DNA of 54,661 nt from an uncultured Clostridia bacterium (GTDB lineage Bacteria; Bacillota; Clostridia; TANB77; CAG-508): positions 1 through 54,661 of the forward strand of contig CANQCV010000007.1 of NCBI GenBank assembly GCA_947591045.1, in the 5' to 3' direction. Below, piece by piece: positions 1 through 8,276 of this stretch. The translations under genes and the position numbers were made by a program. Positions within the stretch are counted from its first letter, which is position 1. Every line of letters begins with the position of its first letter. Below the pieces are notes generated by a model, which saw nothing but the letters and a program-made list of their open reading frames with translations, was not told the origin of the DNA and did not search any database.

Positions 1-261
1 ATACAAGCAATAAGGCATAATCCAATGTATATGGAAGATTATATTAAACAATTAGATACGATACTCTCTTCTACAGGGGAAAAGTTATTAACTGAAGCTG
101 GTACTATTAGTCATGATAAGGCAATAGAAAAAGCAAAGGCAGAATATAGGAAATATCAAGTAAAGACCATTAGCCCTGTAGAAAGAGAATATTTAAATGC
201 TTTAAAAGAAATTAATAACAAATTAGAAAAAAAGATAGGCAACAAAAACGAAAAGATGTGA
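1..261 (+). CDS. RhuM-family protein, C-terminal part (5' end outside window)
   Basis: The frame is open from base 1, so the visible 86 residues are the end of a longer gene. The pattern of a PMYMEDYIKQLD segment, then an LLTEAG-ISHDKA stretch, then a Lys/Glu-rich tail matches the C-terminus of RhuM-type proteins, first described from Salmonella pathogenicity island 3 and common beside mobile elements and restriction genes. Their molecular function is not settled. The first Met in view (position 25) is internal in family alignments as I remember them. Family assignment comes from recalled sequence patterns, not from a search. Confidence 0.7.
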   Translation: MQAIRHNPMYMEDYIKQLDTILSSTGEKLLTEAGTISHDKAIEKAKAEYRKYQVKTISPVEREYLNALKEINNKLEKKIGNKNEKM

Positions 262-330
262 ATATTTTGATTAGGCTAAATATTAAATATATTTGAATAA
301 CTTATAATAAGTAATCAAATTATTTTTTGC

Positions 331-377
331 ATATAAAAAGATTAGAATTATATTTAAAAATTCTAATCTTTTTATAT
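331..377. terminator. Bidirectional Rho-independent terminator
   Basis: A perfect 19-bp inverted repeat (331-349 and 359-377) with an A-rich left flank and T-rich right arm lies between the convergent RhuM-like gene and the XRE gene, and overlaps the XRE stop codon. It can end transcription from both sides. Confidence 0.8.
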
Positions 378-641
378 TACCTTTGAATCATTATGTTCAA
401 ATCTATCTATAGCTTCTACATCTTTAAAATAAGGAGAATCAAAAAAATCTTTAAGTTCGATATTTAGACCTTCACAAATATGAATTATAGAGCTAATAGT
501 AGGCTCTTTTACTTTTCCGCGTTTACAGTCACTAATAATTGAATTTGAAATTCCAGCACGATATGAAAGTTTATAGGCAGTCAAATTATTTTTCTTTAAT
601 AATTCACTAATTCTTAAGTTAATAGCATCAGATAGTAACAT
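372..641 (-). CDS. XRE-family helix-turn-helix regulator
   Basis: An 89-residue protein with a single HTH domain at about residues 8-65 (ISELLKKNNLTAYKLSYRAG, then the recognition helix around SNSIISDCKRGK). Such proteins bind DNA as dimers. A strong AAAGGAGG site lies 11 bases before the ATG. It diverges from the surface-protein gene at 884, and the shared 240-bp gap holds a sigma-A promoter with a palindrome just downstream (770-787), so the natural inference is that it represses that gene and possibly itself. The acidic C-terminus has no recognised domain. Confidence 0.85.
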   Translation of the reverse strand: MLLSDAINLRISELLKKNNLTAYKLSYRAGISNSIISDCKRGKVKEPTISSIIHICEGLNIELKDFFDSPYFKDVEAIDRFEHNDSKVI

Positions 642-732
642 TATAAATAAGCCTCCTTTAAATATATATTTAGTATAGCAAAATTACTAAAAACAATATT
701 CGGAACAAACCAAATATTTTTAATAAAAAGTA

Positions 733-762
733 TTGACAAAATTCAATAATAGATAGTAAAAT
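733..762 (+). promoter_or_regulatory. Sigma-A promoter for the pseudopilin/FGE-fold gene
   Basis: TTGACA (733-738), an 18-base spacer and TAAAAT (757-762) face the gene at 884. The predicted start point, near 769, falls at the edge of the palindrome at 770-787. Confidence 0.7.
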
Positions 763-769
763 TTAATTA

Positions 770-787
770 ATTCGGAAATATCCGAAT
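770..787. promoter_or_regulatory. Palindromic operator, ATTCGGA-N4-TCCGAAT
   Basis: A perfect 7-bp inverted repeat with a 4-base spacer sits directly downstream of the promoter at 733-762. A half-site ATTCGGA recurs at 698-704, nearer the XRE gene. Position and symmetry fit an XRE operator. That the neighbouring XRE protein is the binder is inference. Confidence 0.6.
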
Positions 788-883
788 AATATAAAATCTT
801 AAAAATACTGAATAAGATTTTAAAATAAACCTAAAATATACATAAAGAATTAGAGAAAAACAAAGGAGGAAATAAAATAGAAA

Positions 884-2380
884 ATGAAAAAAAGATTATC
901 TAAAAATAAAAATTCTTCATTGAAAAATTTTACATCAGGAATTACATTAATAGCGCTAGTTGTAACCATAATTGTGCTAATAATTTTAGCAACAGTAAGT
1001 ATAAATATGGTAGTAGGAGAAAATGGCTTAATAAAGAAAGCAGAGCAAGCAAGAGATGCATATGAAGAAAGCGCTAAAAGAGAAGAAGAAGGCTTAGATT
1101 CAATGGTAGAGGAATATGACTATTTAATGGAACTAAGAAAATTACCACAAGGACAAAATGGAAAGCCATTAGTAGAAGGACTAACAGAAATACAAAAAAG
1201 AACAGTAAAAGCAGAAGACAAAGATGGAAAAGAAGTAACAGTACCAAAAGGGTTTAAAGTAAAGCCAGAGTGTGGAACAGATGTAGATAAAGGAATAGTA
1301 ATAGAAGATAAAGATGGTAACCAATTTGTATGGGTACCATGTACAGAAGAACAGTATAAAAAGCATGAATATAAAACTCAAAATTTAGATGATACAAAAG
1401 TATCAACACCAGATGGTGAAGAAAACTCATGGAAAACATATCAGTATAGAAATTATATAGATTGGAAAGATGAGGTAGACATAGATAAAAATAAGTTAAG
1501 CGTAAAAGAAAATGGAGGTTTTTATGTAGCAAGGTTTGAAGCAGGAGTACCAGACAATGCATCATTTTCTGTAAATAATGAGAGTAATAAAGAAATGGCA
1601 TATTATACGGCAGATGCTACTAATGGAAATAAATCAAAAAATGTATCGCAAGAAAATGGAATAAATTTGAAACCAGTAAGTAAGCAAGGAATGCAAGCAT
1701 GGAATTATATAAGCCAAGAAAACGCAGTAAAAGTATCAAAGAATATGTATAATGGAGCAGAAAATTCTTATGGAGTAACAAGTAGCTTAATAGATGGAAT
1801 AGCATGGGACAGAGCATTGGAATGGATAGCAAGTGAAAAAGCAAGTATAGTGACAGATAGTAAAGATTATGGAAATTGTAACAATAATACAACACAATTA
1901 GAAGAAGATGTATTATACGCCCAACATGTATGGGCAACTGCAAGAACAGGTGAAACATCAGGATGGGTAATAGCGAACAAATATAAGACAGGAAAACCAA
2001 AATTAGGAAAAGAAGATTTAACAGATGCAAACGAAAAACTAAAATATAATTCAGCAGATTATACAAATGGTGACAAATACAATTTAACAACACATACATT
2101 TTCAAAAATAGTAGAACTATCAACAGGAGCACTAGAACAATTCAAATTAAAAAATATATATGATATGGCAGGAAATATGTGGGAGTGGACAACAGAGACA
2201 GGACACCATAGTACCACAGATAAAAACGCAACAACCGGTACAAAGTATGCAGTTCGTCGTGGAGGTGGGTTCGCCGACAGCGGGACCAATTGTCCTATTT
2301 CCGAACGCCCAGGCGACCATGATGTGATGACTTGGGCCGAGGTCTCGTTTGGCTTTCGTGTCGTGCTTTATGTACAATAA
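884..2380 (+). CDS. Pseudopilin-anchored FGE-sulfatase-fold protein, likely DGR target
   Basis: A 498-residue protein. Residues 19-45 form a class III (prepilin-like) signal and membrane helix around GITLIALVVTIIVLIILA; the usual Glu at +5 is replaced by Ala. A charged coiled stretch follows (about 48-80), then a formylglycine-generating-enzyme/C-type-lectin-like domain (about 105-498) with GGFYVARFEAG, NMWEWTTE and RRGGGF...FGFRVVL signatures. The last ~45 codons switch from AGA/GGA-type codons to CGT, CGC, GGC, GTC and TCG and are clearly GC-richer than the rest. This is the layout of diversity-generating-retroelement target proteins, whose C-terminal lectin-fold loops are varied. No reverse transcriptase or template repeat is visible in the window. 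AAGGAGG lies 14 bases before the ATG. Likely a surface-displayed ligand-binding protein. Confidence 0.8.
   Translation: MKKRLSKNKNSSLKNFTSGITLIALVVTIIVLIILATVSINMVVGENGLIKKAEQARDAYEESAKREEEGLDSMVEEYDYLMELRKLPQGQNGKPLVEGLTEIQKRTVKAEDKDGKEVTVPKGFKVKPECGTDVDKGIVIEDKDGNQFVWVPCTEEQYKKHEYKTQNLDDTKVSTPDGEENSWKTYQYRNYIDWKDEVDIDKNKLSVKENGGFYVARFEAGVPDNASFSVNNESNKEMAYYTADATNGNKSKNVSQENGINLKPVSKQGMQAWNYISQENAVKVSKNMYNGAENSYGVTSSLIDGIAWDRALEWIASEKASIVTDSKDYGNCNNNTTQLEEDVLYAQHVWATARTGETSGWVIANKYKTGKPKLGKEDLTDANEKLKYNSADYTNGDKYNLTTHTFSKIVELSTGALEQFKLKNIYDMAGNMWEWTTETGHHSTTDKNATTGTKYAVRRGGGFADSGTNCPISERPGDHDVMTWAEVSFGFRVVLYVQ
2236..2380 (+). other. Candidate DGR variable region (VR)
   Basis: The 3' end of the FGE-fold gene has a sharp change in base and codon use, runs through the ligand-binding loops of the lectin fold (RRGGGF to GFRVVLYVQ) and ends at the stop codon, as VRs do. 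The GC-rich final segment (about 2340-2374) is where an initiation-of-mutagenic-homing element would lie. The template repeat must lie outside the window. Confidence 0.6.
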
Positions 2381-2404
2381 TAAATTATTATATGCAAGTG
2401 TATA

Positions 2405-2453
2405 AAAAAGTGTGTAAATTTTTAAAAATAATAAAATTTATACACTTTTTTTA
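2405..2453 (+). terminator. Rho-independent terminator
   Basis: An imperfect 18-bp stem (2405-2422 with 2434-2451) ends in a T-tract 24 bases after the stop codon of the FGE-fold gene. Confidence 0.85.
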
Positions 2454-2459
2454 AATAGA

Positions 2460-2489
2460 TTGACGATTAGTATATTAATAAGGTATAAT
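2460..2489 (+). promoter_or_regulatory. Sigma-A promoter for the flavodiiron gene
   Basis: TTGACG (2460-2465), an 18-base spacer and TATAAT (2484-2489), 36 bases before the chosen start. Confidence 0.7.
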
Positions 2490-2525
2490 ACTAATGATTA
2501 AAATAAATATAAGTAGGTGGAAAAA

Positions 2526-3692
2526 ATGAAAGATGTAATAGTTTCAGATGATATTAAATATATTGGTGTAGACGATAAAGATATAGATTTATTTGAAAAT
2601 CAATTTGCTGTAAAAAATGGTATTTTATATAATTCATATATTATAATTGATGAAAAAATAGCTATAATGGATACAATAGATAAAAGAAAAACAGAAGAGT
2701 GGATAAGTAATTTAGATAAGGCTTTAAATGGAAAAGTTCCGGATTATTTAGTAATTTCACATTTAGAGCCAGACCATGCATATAATATTGGAACGATAAT
2801 AGAAAAATATCCTAATATTAAACTTGTTGGAAATAACAAAACATTTGCATTTTTACCACAATTTTTTGATATTGAAAATTTAGAAGACAGAAAAGTCGAA
2901 GTAAAAGATGGTGATACTTTATGCCTAGGAAAACATAAATTACATTTTGTTATGGCTCCTATGATTCATTGGCCAGAGGTAATGATGGAATACGAAGAAA
3001 GTGAGAAAATACTATTTTCAGCAGATGCTTTTGGAAAGTTTGGAACATTAGATACAGAGGAAGATTGGGACTGCGAGGCAAGAAGATATTATTTTAATAT
3101 CGTTGGAAAATATGGAATTCAGGTTCAATCTTTGTTAAATAAAATAAGTCAATTAGATATACAAACTATTTGCCCTTTACATGGACCAATACTAAAAGAA
3201 AATTTATCTTACTATATTGGTAAATATGATATTTGGAGCAAATACGAAGTTGAAAGTGATGGGATATATATTGCTTGTGCATCTATACATGGTAATACTT
3301 TTAAAGTTTGTGAAAAATTAAAAGAAATATTAGAAGAAAAAGGTGCAAAAAATGTAGTTCTTGCAGACTTATCAAAACAAGATTTTTCAGAATCAGTAGA
3401 AGATGCTTTTAGATATGGTAAAGTCATATTTGCCTCTGCTACTTATAATATGGAGGCATTTTTACCAATGAGAAATTTATTAATGAATTTGAAAGAAAAA
3501 AATTATCAAAATAGAAAAGTAGGAATTATTGAAAATGGTACATGGGCTCCAGGTTCAGGAAAATGCATGAAAGATGTATTATCTACATTAAAAAATATTG
3601 AAATAGTAGAGCCAACTGTAACAATAAAATCTACTCTTAAAAATGAAGATTTGATAAAATTAAATGAATTAGCTGATGCAATTTTAATGTAG
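2526..3692 (+). CDS. A-type flavoprotein / flavodiiron protein
   Basis: 388 residues from the ATG at 2526. I chose it over the GTG nine bases upstream because AGGTGG then sits 5 bases away. The N-terminal metallo-beta-lactamase-like domain carries the di-iron motif HLEPDH and later His/Asp ligands (around MIHWPEVM, SADAFG and CPLHGPIL). The C-terminal ~140 residues are a flavodoxin domain (IACASIHGNT phosphate loop) binding FMN. Family members reduce O2 to water or NO to N2O in the cytoplasm of anaerobes, fed by rubredoxin or NADH-dependent partners. There is no rubredoxin domain, so an external donor is needed. Which gas it prefers cannot be told from sequence. Confidence 0.92.
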   Translation: MKDVIVSDDIKYIGVDDKDIDLFENQFAVKNGILYNSYIIIDEKIAIMDTIDKRKTEEWISNLDKALNGKVPDYLVISHLEPDHAYNIGTIIEKYPNIKLVGNNKTFAFLPQFFDIENLEDRKVEVKDGDTLCLGKHKLHFVMAPMIHWPEVMMEYEESEKILFSADAFGKFGTLDTEEDWDCEARRYYFNIVGKYGIQVQSLLNKISQLDIQTICPLHGPILKENLSYYIGKYDIWSKYEVESDGIYIACASIHGNTFKVCEKLKEILEEKGAKNVVLADLSKQDFSESVEDAFRYGKVIFASATYNMEAFLPMRNLLMNLKEKNYQNRKVGIIENGTWAPGSGKCMKDVLSTLKNIEIVEPTVTIKSTLKNEDLIKLNELADAILM

Positions 3693-3729
3693 GAACAAAG
3701 AAATTTATGGAAATTGAGGACAATATAGT

Positions 3730-4834
3730 ATGGTAGATTTAGAAGAAACATCTAAAACATTAGATGTTCTAAAAAATAAATTAAGTGAAATCGGAGATTC
3801 TCTTTGACATAGCCAAATTAGAACAAAATCTCAAAAAACTAGAAGAACAAACTACTAAGCCAGATTTTTGGAGTGATGTACAAAATAACTCTAGTATTCT
3901 TAAGCAAATTACTAGTTTAAAATCAAAATTAGATAGCTATAAAAAAGTAGAAATTGAGCTTGATAATCTATGTGAATTAAATGATTTATTAAAATCAGAA
4001 TCAGACGAAGATATGGAAAAAGAGCTATTAAAAAATATTTCTGTTATAGAAAAATCTGTTGAAAAATTAGAAATAGCTACTCTACTTTCTGATAAATATG
4101 ATTCAAACAATGCTATTGTTACATTACATCCTGGAGCAGGCGGAACAGAGGCACAAGATTGGGTGCAAATGCTATATAGAATGTATACAAGATGGGCAAA
4201 TAGCAATGGATATACTGTAGAGGAATTAGATTATTTAGAGGGAGAAGAGGCAGGAATAAAAAGCGTTACATTTTCAGTTTCTGGTGAGTATGCTTATGGA
4301 TATTTAAAAGGAGAACAGGGAGTTCATAGATTAGTTAGAATTTCTCCTTTTGATGCAGGGGGAAGAAGACATACATCTTTTGCCTCTGTTGAAGTTCTTC
4401 CGGAAATTACAGAAGATGTACAAATTGACATTAATCCAGATGATTTAAGAATAGATACTTATAGGTCATCAGGAGCAGGTGGTCAACATATAAATAAAAC
4501 ATCATCAGCAGTTAGGATTACACATATACCAACAGGAATTGTAGTAGCTTGTCAAACAGAAAGATCACAAATTCAGAACAGAGAAACTGCTATGAAAATG
4601 TTAAAGTCAAAGTTATTAGCAATAAAAGAAAAAGAACATAAAGATACAATAGATGAACTAAAAGGTATTCAAATGGATATAGCATGGGGAAGTCAAATAC
4701 GCTCATATGTATTTTGTCCATATACACTTGTGAAAGATCACAGAACAAATTATGAAGTAGGAAATGTGGAAAGCGTAATGGATGGCAATTTAAACGATTT
4801 TATTGATGCATATTTAAAAAGTATAGTAAAATAA
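3730..4834 (+). CDS. prfB: Peptide chain release factor 2 (programmed +1 frameshift)
   Basis: Translation starts at ATG 3730 (GAGGA 9 bases upstream), runs 25 codons to CTT TGA C at 3802-3808 and must shift +1 to enter the long frame that ends at 4834. The frameshifted product is about 367 residues. It has the RF2 tripeptide context SPFDAGG and the catalytic GGQ in SGAGGQHINK, which reads UGA/UAA and hydrolyses peptidyl-tRNA. This autoregulatory frameshift is classical for bacterial RF2. The gene follows the flavodiiron gene closely and may be co-transcribed. Confidence 0.97.
3793..3808 (+). promoter_or_regulatory. RF2 autoregulatory +1 frameshift site
   Basis: A GGAG Shine-Dalgarno-like stimulator (3793-3796), five bases, then CTT TGA C. 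At low RF2 the ribosome slips from CUU onto UUU and skips one base. Confidence 0.95.
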
Positions 4835-4936
4835 ATTAATAGTAACTTTACATTATATATCAAATAAAATATATATTATAGGCAATTTATAATTATATTT
4901 GCTTATGACCTTTTTATTAAAGGACTGTATGAAAAT

Positions 4937-5902
4937 ATGGAGACAATTGTTTTAAAATTTGGAGGAAGTTCGCTTGCAGACAATGAAAAATTAAATATTG
5001 TTGCAAGCAAAATCATTGAGTTTTATGCTCAAAACAAAAGAGTAGTAGTTGTTGTTTCAGCACAAGGAAAAACAACAGATAATTTGATTACACAAGCAAA
5101 GGAATTATCAGATATACCAAATGATAGAGAAATGGATGTATTACTTAGCACAGGAGAACAAATCTCAATTGCAAAATTAAGTATATTATTAAATCACAAA
5201 GGATATGAATCTATTTCTTTAACAGGCTGGCAGGCAGGAATTTACACAAGTAGCACAAATCAAGAGGCTAAAATTGAAAAAATTGATACCTCTAGAATCT
5301 TACATGAATTAGATAAAAATAGAATTGTTATTATCGCTGGCTTTCAAGGAATAAATAAGGAAGGAGATATAACAACATTGGGAAGAGGAGGCTCTGATAC
5401 AACGGCTGTTGCTATTGCATCTGCAATAAAAGCTGACCATTGTTATATATTTTCTGATGTTGATGGAGTATATTCTGCTGATCCTAATAAAATTACAAAT
5501 ACCAAAAAGCTAGATAATATATCTTATGAAGAAATGCTAGATTTATCAAATGAGGGTGCAAAGGTTTTACACAATAGATGCATTGAAATAGGTCAAAAAT
5601 ATAATGTTCCAATAGAAACTGGCTCTACATTTAATAATAATATTGGAACAGTTATATGTGATAAAATAGAAGAAAGTTGTATTAAAAGTATTGTAAAAAA
5701 GGATATATCTAGGATATCTTTTATAGGTTATGGAATTGCAAATAATCATGAAATTATAAAACAGATATTAGAAATTTTAGATGTGAATAAAATAGATGTG
5801 TTGTCTGTACAAATTGATGAATGCAAAATTTGTATTATGACAAAAGAAACGGTCGACAATAAAATAGTCGAATTATTACACAGTAAGCTTATTACAGGGT
5901 AA
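4937..5902 (+). CDS. lysC: Aspartate kinase (short form)
   Basis: 321 residues. The N-terminal amino-acid-kinase domain has KFGGSSLAD at the start, then VVSAQGKTTDNL, and TTLGRGGSDTTAVAIA for nucleotide and aspartate binding. It phosphorylates L-aspartate, the first step towards lysine, threonine and methionine. The C-terminal ~65 residues look like one ACT-type regulatory module, whereas typical class enzymes of ~400 residues carry two. The gene ends with an ordinary stop and I see no frameshift that would extend it. The 100-bp leader is too short for a lysine riboswitch. RBS AAGGA lies 13 bases upstream, somewhat far. Confidence 0.85.
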   Translation: METIVLKFGGSSLADNEKLNIVASKIIEFYAQNKRVVVVVSAQGKTTDNLITQAKELSDIPNDREMDVLLSTGEQISIAKLSILLNHKGYESISLTGWQAGIYTSSTNQEAKIEKIDTSRILHELDKNRIVIIAGFQGINKEGDITTLGRGGSDTTAVAIASAIKADHCYIFSDVDGVYSADPNKITNTKKLDNISYEEMLDLSNEGAKVLHNRCIEIGQKYNVPIETGSTFNNNIGTVICDKIEESCIKSIVKKDISRISFIGYGIANNHEIIKQILEILDVNKIDVLSVQIDECKICIMTKETVDNKIVELLHSKLITG

Positions 5903-5914
5903 ACAAAAGTATAG

Positions 5915-5952
5915 AAAGGAGAGCCTAAAATTAAATTTAGGCAAACAAAAAA
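5915..5952 (+). promoter_or_regulatory. Shine-Dalgarno bridged to start codon by a hairpin
   Basis: AAAGGAG (5915-5921) is 31 bases from the ATG at 5953, too far for normal initiation. A perfect 7-bp hairpin (GCCTAAA 5923-5929 with TTTAGGC 5936-5942) lies between; folding removes 20 bases and leaves an effective spacing of 11. An in-frame TAA at 5926 excludes an earlier start. Confidence 0.55.
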
Positions 5953-6942
5953 ATGTCTTTAATATCATATGCTTTTTCGGCAAATTACAAACGCTTTTTG
6001 AAAAATTTAAAAGAAATTTCAAAAAGAGAAAACAAAAGTTATATAGGTTTAATATTCGATACTGTATATTGTGTTTTAAGATATGGTCTTGCTCTAACTG
6101 ATTATTTAAATTATAAAGTATACTCAAGAACTAGAAAAGAAAGAAAAGAGATTGTTGGCTACAGAATGGCAGATAAGTTTTATCAAAAAGTTTCTCCAAG
6201 TGAGTACAAAGACACATATACAATTAAGCCAATGTTTCTAGAAAAGTTTAAAGAATATACCAAGAGAGATTATGTTGTTCCAGCTGAGAACAATTATGAG
6301 CAATTTTTGGAATTTATAAAAAAACATCCTACATTTATGATTAAACCTTTAAATGGTTTAGGAGGAAAAGGAGTTAGCAAAGAAAATGCTAATGAAATAG
6401 ATGATAAAAAAGCATATTTTGATAATGCATTAAAACAAGGAATGTATTTTGAAAGTTTAGTTATACAACATCCAGACATGAATGTTTTGTGTGCAAAAAG
6501 TGTTAATACAATGCGTGTAATGACTTTTAATGATCATGGCAAACCTAGAATTCTTTGGATGTGTTTACGCGTTGGAAACGGAATTAATTCTATAGATAAC
6601 TTTCATGCACAGGGAATGGCAGTAAACATAGATATGGAAACTGGAAAATTAGTTGGTAACGCAATAGATAAAGACTTAAATGAATTTGTAGAGCATCCTA
6701 CAACACATGTTAAATTTGATGGTTTTCAAATACCTTGTTTTAAAGAGGCAAAAGAATTAGCATTAAAAGCATGTACGGAAAATGACAAAATTCTAGTTGT
6801 AGGTTGGGATGTAGCAATTTCGGAAGATGGACCTGTTATGATAGAGGGAAATAGACGCCCAGGTTTTGATTTGCCACAAGTTTTATCAGATAGAGGACGC
6901 ATGGATATTATACGAGATGTTTTAAAAGATTTAGACAAATAA
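5953..6942 (+). CDS. Sugar-transfer-associated ATP-grasp protein
   Basis: 329 residues. A basic N-terminal segment (1-75) precedes an ATP-grasp fold: FMIKPLNGLGGKGV for the nucleotide lysine and glycine loop (about residues 130-143), then MNVLCAKSVNTMRVMT and a C-terminal VGWDVAI...GPVMIEGNRRPG acidic metal-binding segment. The pattern fits the sugar-transfer-associated ATP-grasp family often found in capsule and teichoic-acid loci. Such enzymes join a carboxylate to an amine or hydroxyl using ATP. The actual substrate is unknown, and no polysaccharide genes are adjacent here. A terminator follows directly. Confidence 0.8.
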   Translation: MSLISYAFSANYKRFLKNLKEISKRENKSYIGLIFDTVYCVLRYGLALTDYLNYKVYSRTRKERKEIVGYRMADKFYQKVSPSEYKDTYTIKPMFLEKFKEYTKRDYVVPAENNYEQFLEFIKKHPTFMIKPLNGLGGKGVSKENANEIDDKKAYFDNALKQGMYFESLVIQHPDMNVLCAKSVNTMRVMTFNDHGKPRILWMCLRVGNGINSIDNFHAQGMAVNIDMETGKLVGNAIDKDLNEFVEHPTTHVKFDGFQIPCFKEAKELALKACTENDKILVVGWDVAISEDGPVMIEGNRRPGFDLPQVLSDRGRMDIIRDVLKDLDK

Positions 6943-6950
6943 TATTTAGA

Positions 6951-6981
6951 AGAGAAGATAATTTGAATCTTCTCTTTTTTT
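6951..6981 (+). terminator. Rho-independent terminator
   Basis: A 9-bp perfect stem (AGAGAAGAT 6951-6959 with ATCTTCTCT 6967-6975) followed by seven T, nine bases after the ATP-grasp stop codon. Confidence 0.9.
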
Positions 6982-7028
6982 GTGAATTTAATGTGAATAA
7001 ATAGCTTAAAAGTTCTAAAATAGACAAG

Positions 7029-7058
7029 TCATGAATATATATAATTTAGACTATACAC
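7029..7058 (+). promoter_or_regulatory. Possible sigma-E-like promoter for yabP
   Basis: TCATGAAT (7029-7036), 14 bases and CTATACAC (7051-7058) loosely resemble the mother-cell sigma-E pattern that drives yabP in Bacillus. The -35 match is weak, so this rests mainly on known regulation of the family. Confidence 0.35.
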
Positions 7059-7076
7059 AAAGGAGAGTTGATTTTT

Positions 7077-7385
7077 ATGACAATAGAAGAAAGAAAAGGA
7101 AATTTAAATACTAATACTGGAGTCATTCAAAATATTATTCTAGAAAATAGAGAAAAATTAAGTATTTCTGGAGTATTAGATGTACTTAGTTTTGATGACC
7201 AGATTGTTATATTAGAAACTGAATTAGGACTTTTAACAGTAAAAGGAGATAATTTGAGAATTAATAAATTAAGTTTAGATACAGCTGAAGTTACTGTTGA
7301 CGGTGAAATATATAATCTTGGATATAGTGAAAAAGATTCTAATCAAAAATCTGGAGGAGGACTATTTAATAAAATATTTAGATAA
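7077..7385 (+). CDS. yabP: Sporulation protein YabP
   Basis: 102 residues from ATG 7077, with AAAGGAG about 11 bases upstream. The TTG at 7068 is too close to that site to be the start. The small beta-rich protein (ISGVLDVLSFDDQIVILETE, later LTVKGDNLRINKLSLD) matches the YabP family, a mother-cell protein needed for normal sporulation. The order yabP-yabQ-divIC is conserved in spore-forming Bacillota, which supports both this call and the host inference. Confidence 0.93.
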   Translation: MTIEERKGNLNTNTGVIQNIILENREKLSISGVLDVLSFDDQIVILETELGLLTVKGDNLRINKLSLDTAEVTVDGEIYNLGYSEKDSNQKSGGGLFNKIFR

Positions 7386-7399
7386 AAGGTGGAATTAAT

Positions 7400-7873
7400 T
7401 TGAATGTTAATGTATATGAGCAAATATTCAATTTATTTATATTTATCTGTACAGGAATGGTAATAGGCATTGTTTTTGATATTTTTAGAATCATAAGAAA
7501 AAGTTTTAAAACACCTGATTTTGTAACATATATTGAAGATATTTTATTTTGGATTTTAACAGGTTTTATTTTGTTATTTTCAATATTTGCATTTAATAAT
7601 GGAGAATTACGCTTATACATATTTTTAGCATTGATTTTGGGCTTAGTAATATATTTGCTAACTATTAGTAAATATTTTATTAAAATCAGTGTAAAATTCC
7701 TTACTTTTATAAAAAATATAACTTATGTGCCTATAAAAAAGTATATAATTCGTCCTATTTTATGGTTTTTAAAGAAGATAAAATGTCAAATTTTGAAATT
7801 AATTAAAAAATCAAATCAAAAAACAAATAATAAACTCCTTTCTGGAAATGTTTGTAATAAAATTGACGAATAA
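7400..7873 (+). CDS. yabQ: Spore cortex biosynthesis protein YabQ
   Basis: 157 residues with hydrophobic segments at about 8-30, 48-66 and 70-95, then a very basic tail. YabQ localises to the forespore membrane and is needed for cortex formation. Initiation is at TTG 7400: AGGTGG ends 7 bases before it and no ATG is in frame nearby. The gene lies 14 bases after yabP and is almost certainly in the same operon. Confidence 0.9.
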   Translation: MNVNVYEQIFNLFIFICTGMVIGIVFDIFRIIRKSFKTPDFVTYIEDILFWILTGFILLFSIFAFNNGELRLYIFLALILGLVIYLLTISKYFIKISVKFLTFIKNITYVPIKKYIIRPILWFLKKIKCQILKLIKKSNQKTNNKLLSGNVCNKIDE

Positions 7874-7988
7874 ATGAAGGATTTTATTAAAAAATGTAGA
7901 AAAATATATATAGGAATATTGGATAATTTTGAGTATTTATATACTTAAATTCAAAAATAGACTTGAAAAAACTGGAGAGAAAATACAT

Positions 7989-8270
7989 ATGTTAAAGTTT
8001 GATTTTAAAAAGTTGTATAAAAGATTACTTTTATTATTATTTATGATATATTTTATATATACTTTTTTATTACAACAAAAAACATTAAATGCATATAAAG
8101 CCGAAGAAAATAAATATCAATTAGAAATAGAAGATGCTCGAGAAGAGCAAAATGAATTAATGACAACTAAAAATAACATTAATTCTGATGAATATATAGA
8201 ACAAATTGCTAGAGAAAAATTGGACATGTATTTACCAAATGAGCGTGTCTATATTGATGTAGGGAAATAG
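7989..8270 (+). CDS. divIC: Septum formation initiator, DivIC/FtsB family
   Basis: 93 residues from ATG 7989, chosen because GGAGAG lies about 10 bases upstream; the frame is open from a TTG at 7929 that lacks such a site. A short basic cytoplasmic end is followed by one membrane helix (LLLLLFMIYFIYTFLL), an extracytoplasmic coiled coil and the family's C-terminal signature SDEYIEQIAREKLDMY. DivIC bridges the FtsQ/DivIB and FtsL division proteins at the septum. It is third in the yabP-yabQ-divIC cluster. Confidence 0.9.
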   Translation: MLKFDFKKLYKRLLLLLFMIYFIYTFLLQQKTLNAYKAEENKYQLEIEDAREEQNELMTTKNNINSDEYIEQIAREKLDMYLPNERVYIDVGK

Positions 8271-8276
8271 ATATAG

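Noticed and set aside
1254..2289. Several minus-strand open frames across the FGE-fold gene.
   Set aside because: Leu/Tyr/Ile-rich, no ribosome sites, antisense to a well-supported gene; composition shadows.
2236..2380. Template repeat or reverse transcriptase for the DGR inside the window.
   Set aside because: No second copy of the GC-rich segment and no RT motifs (YxDD context) were found on either strand.
4835..4936. Lysine riboswitch before the aspartokinase gene.
   Set aside because: The 102-bp leader is too short and lacks the conserved purine-rich helices.
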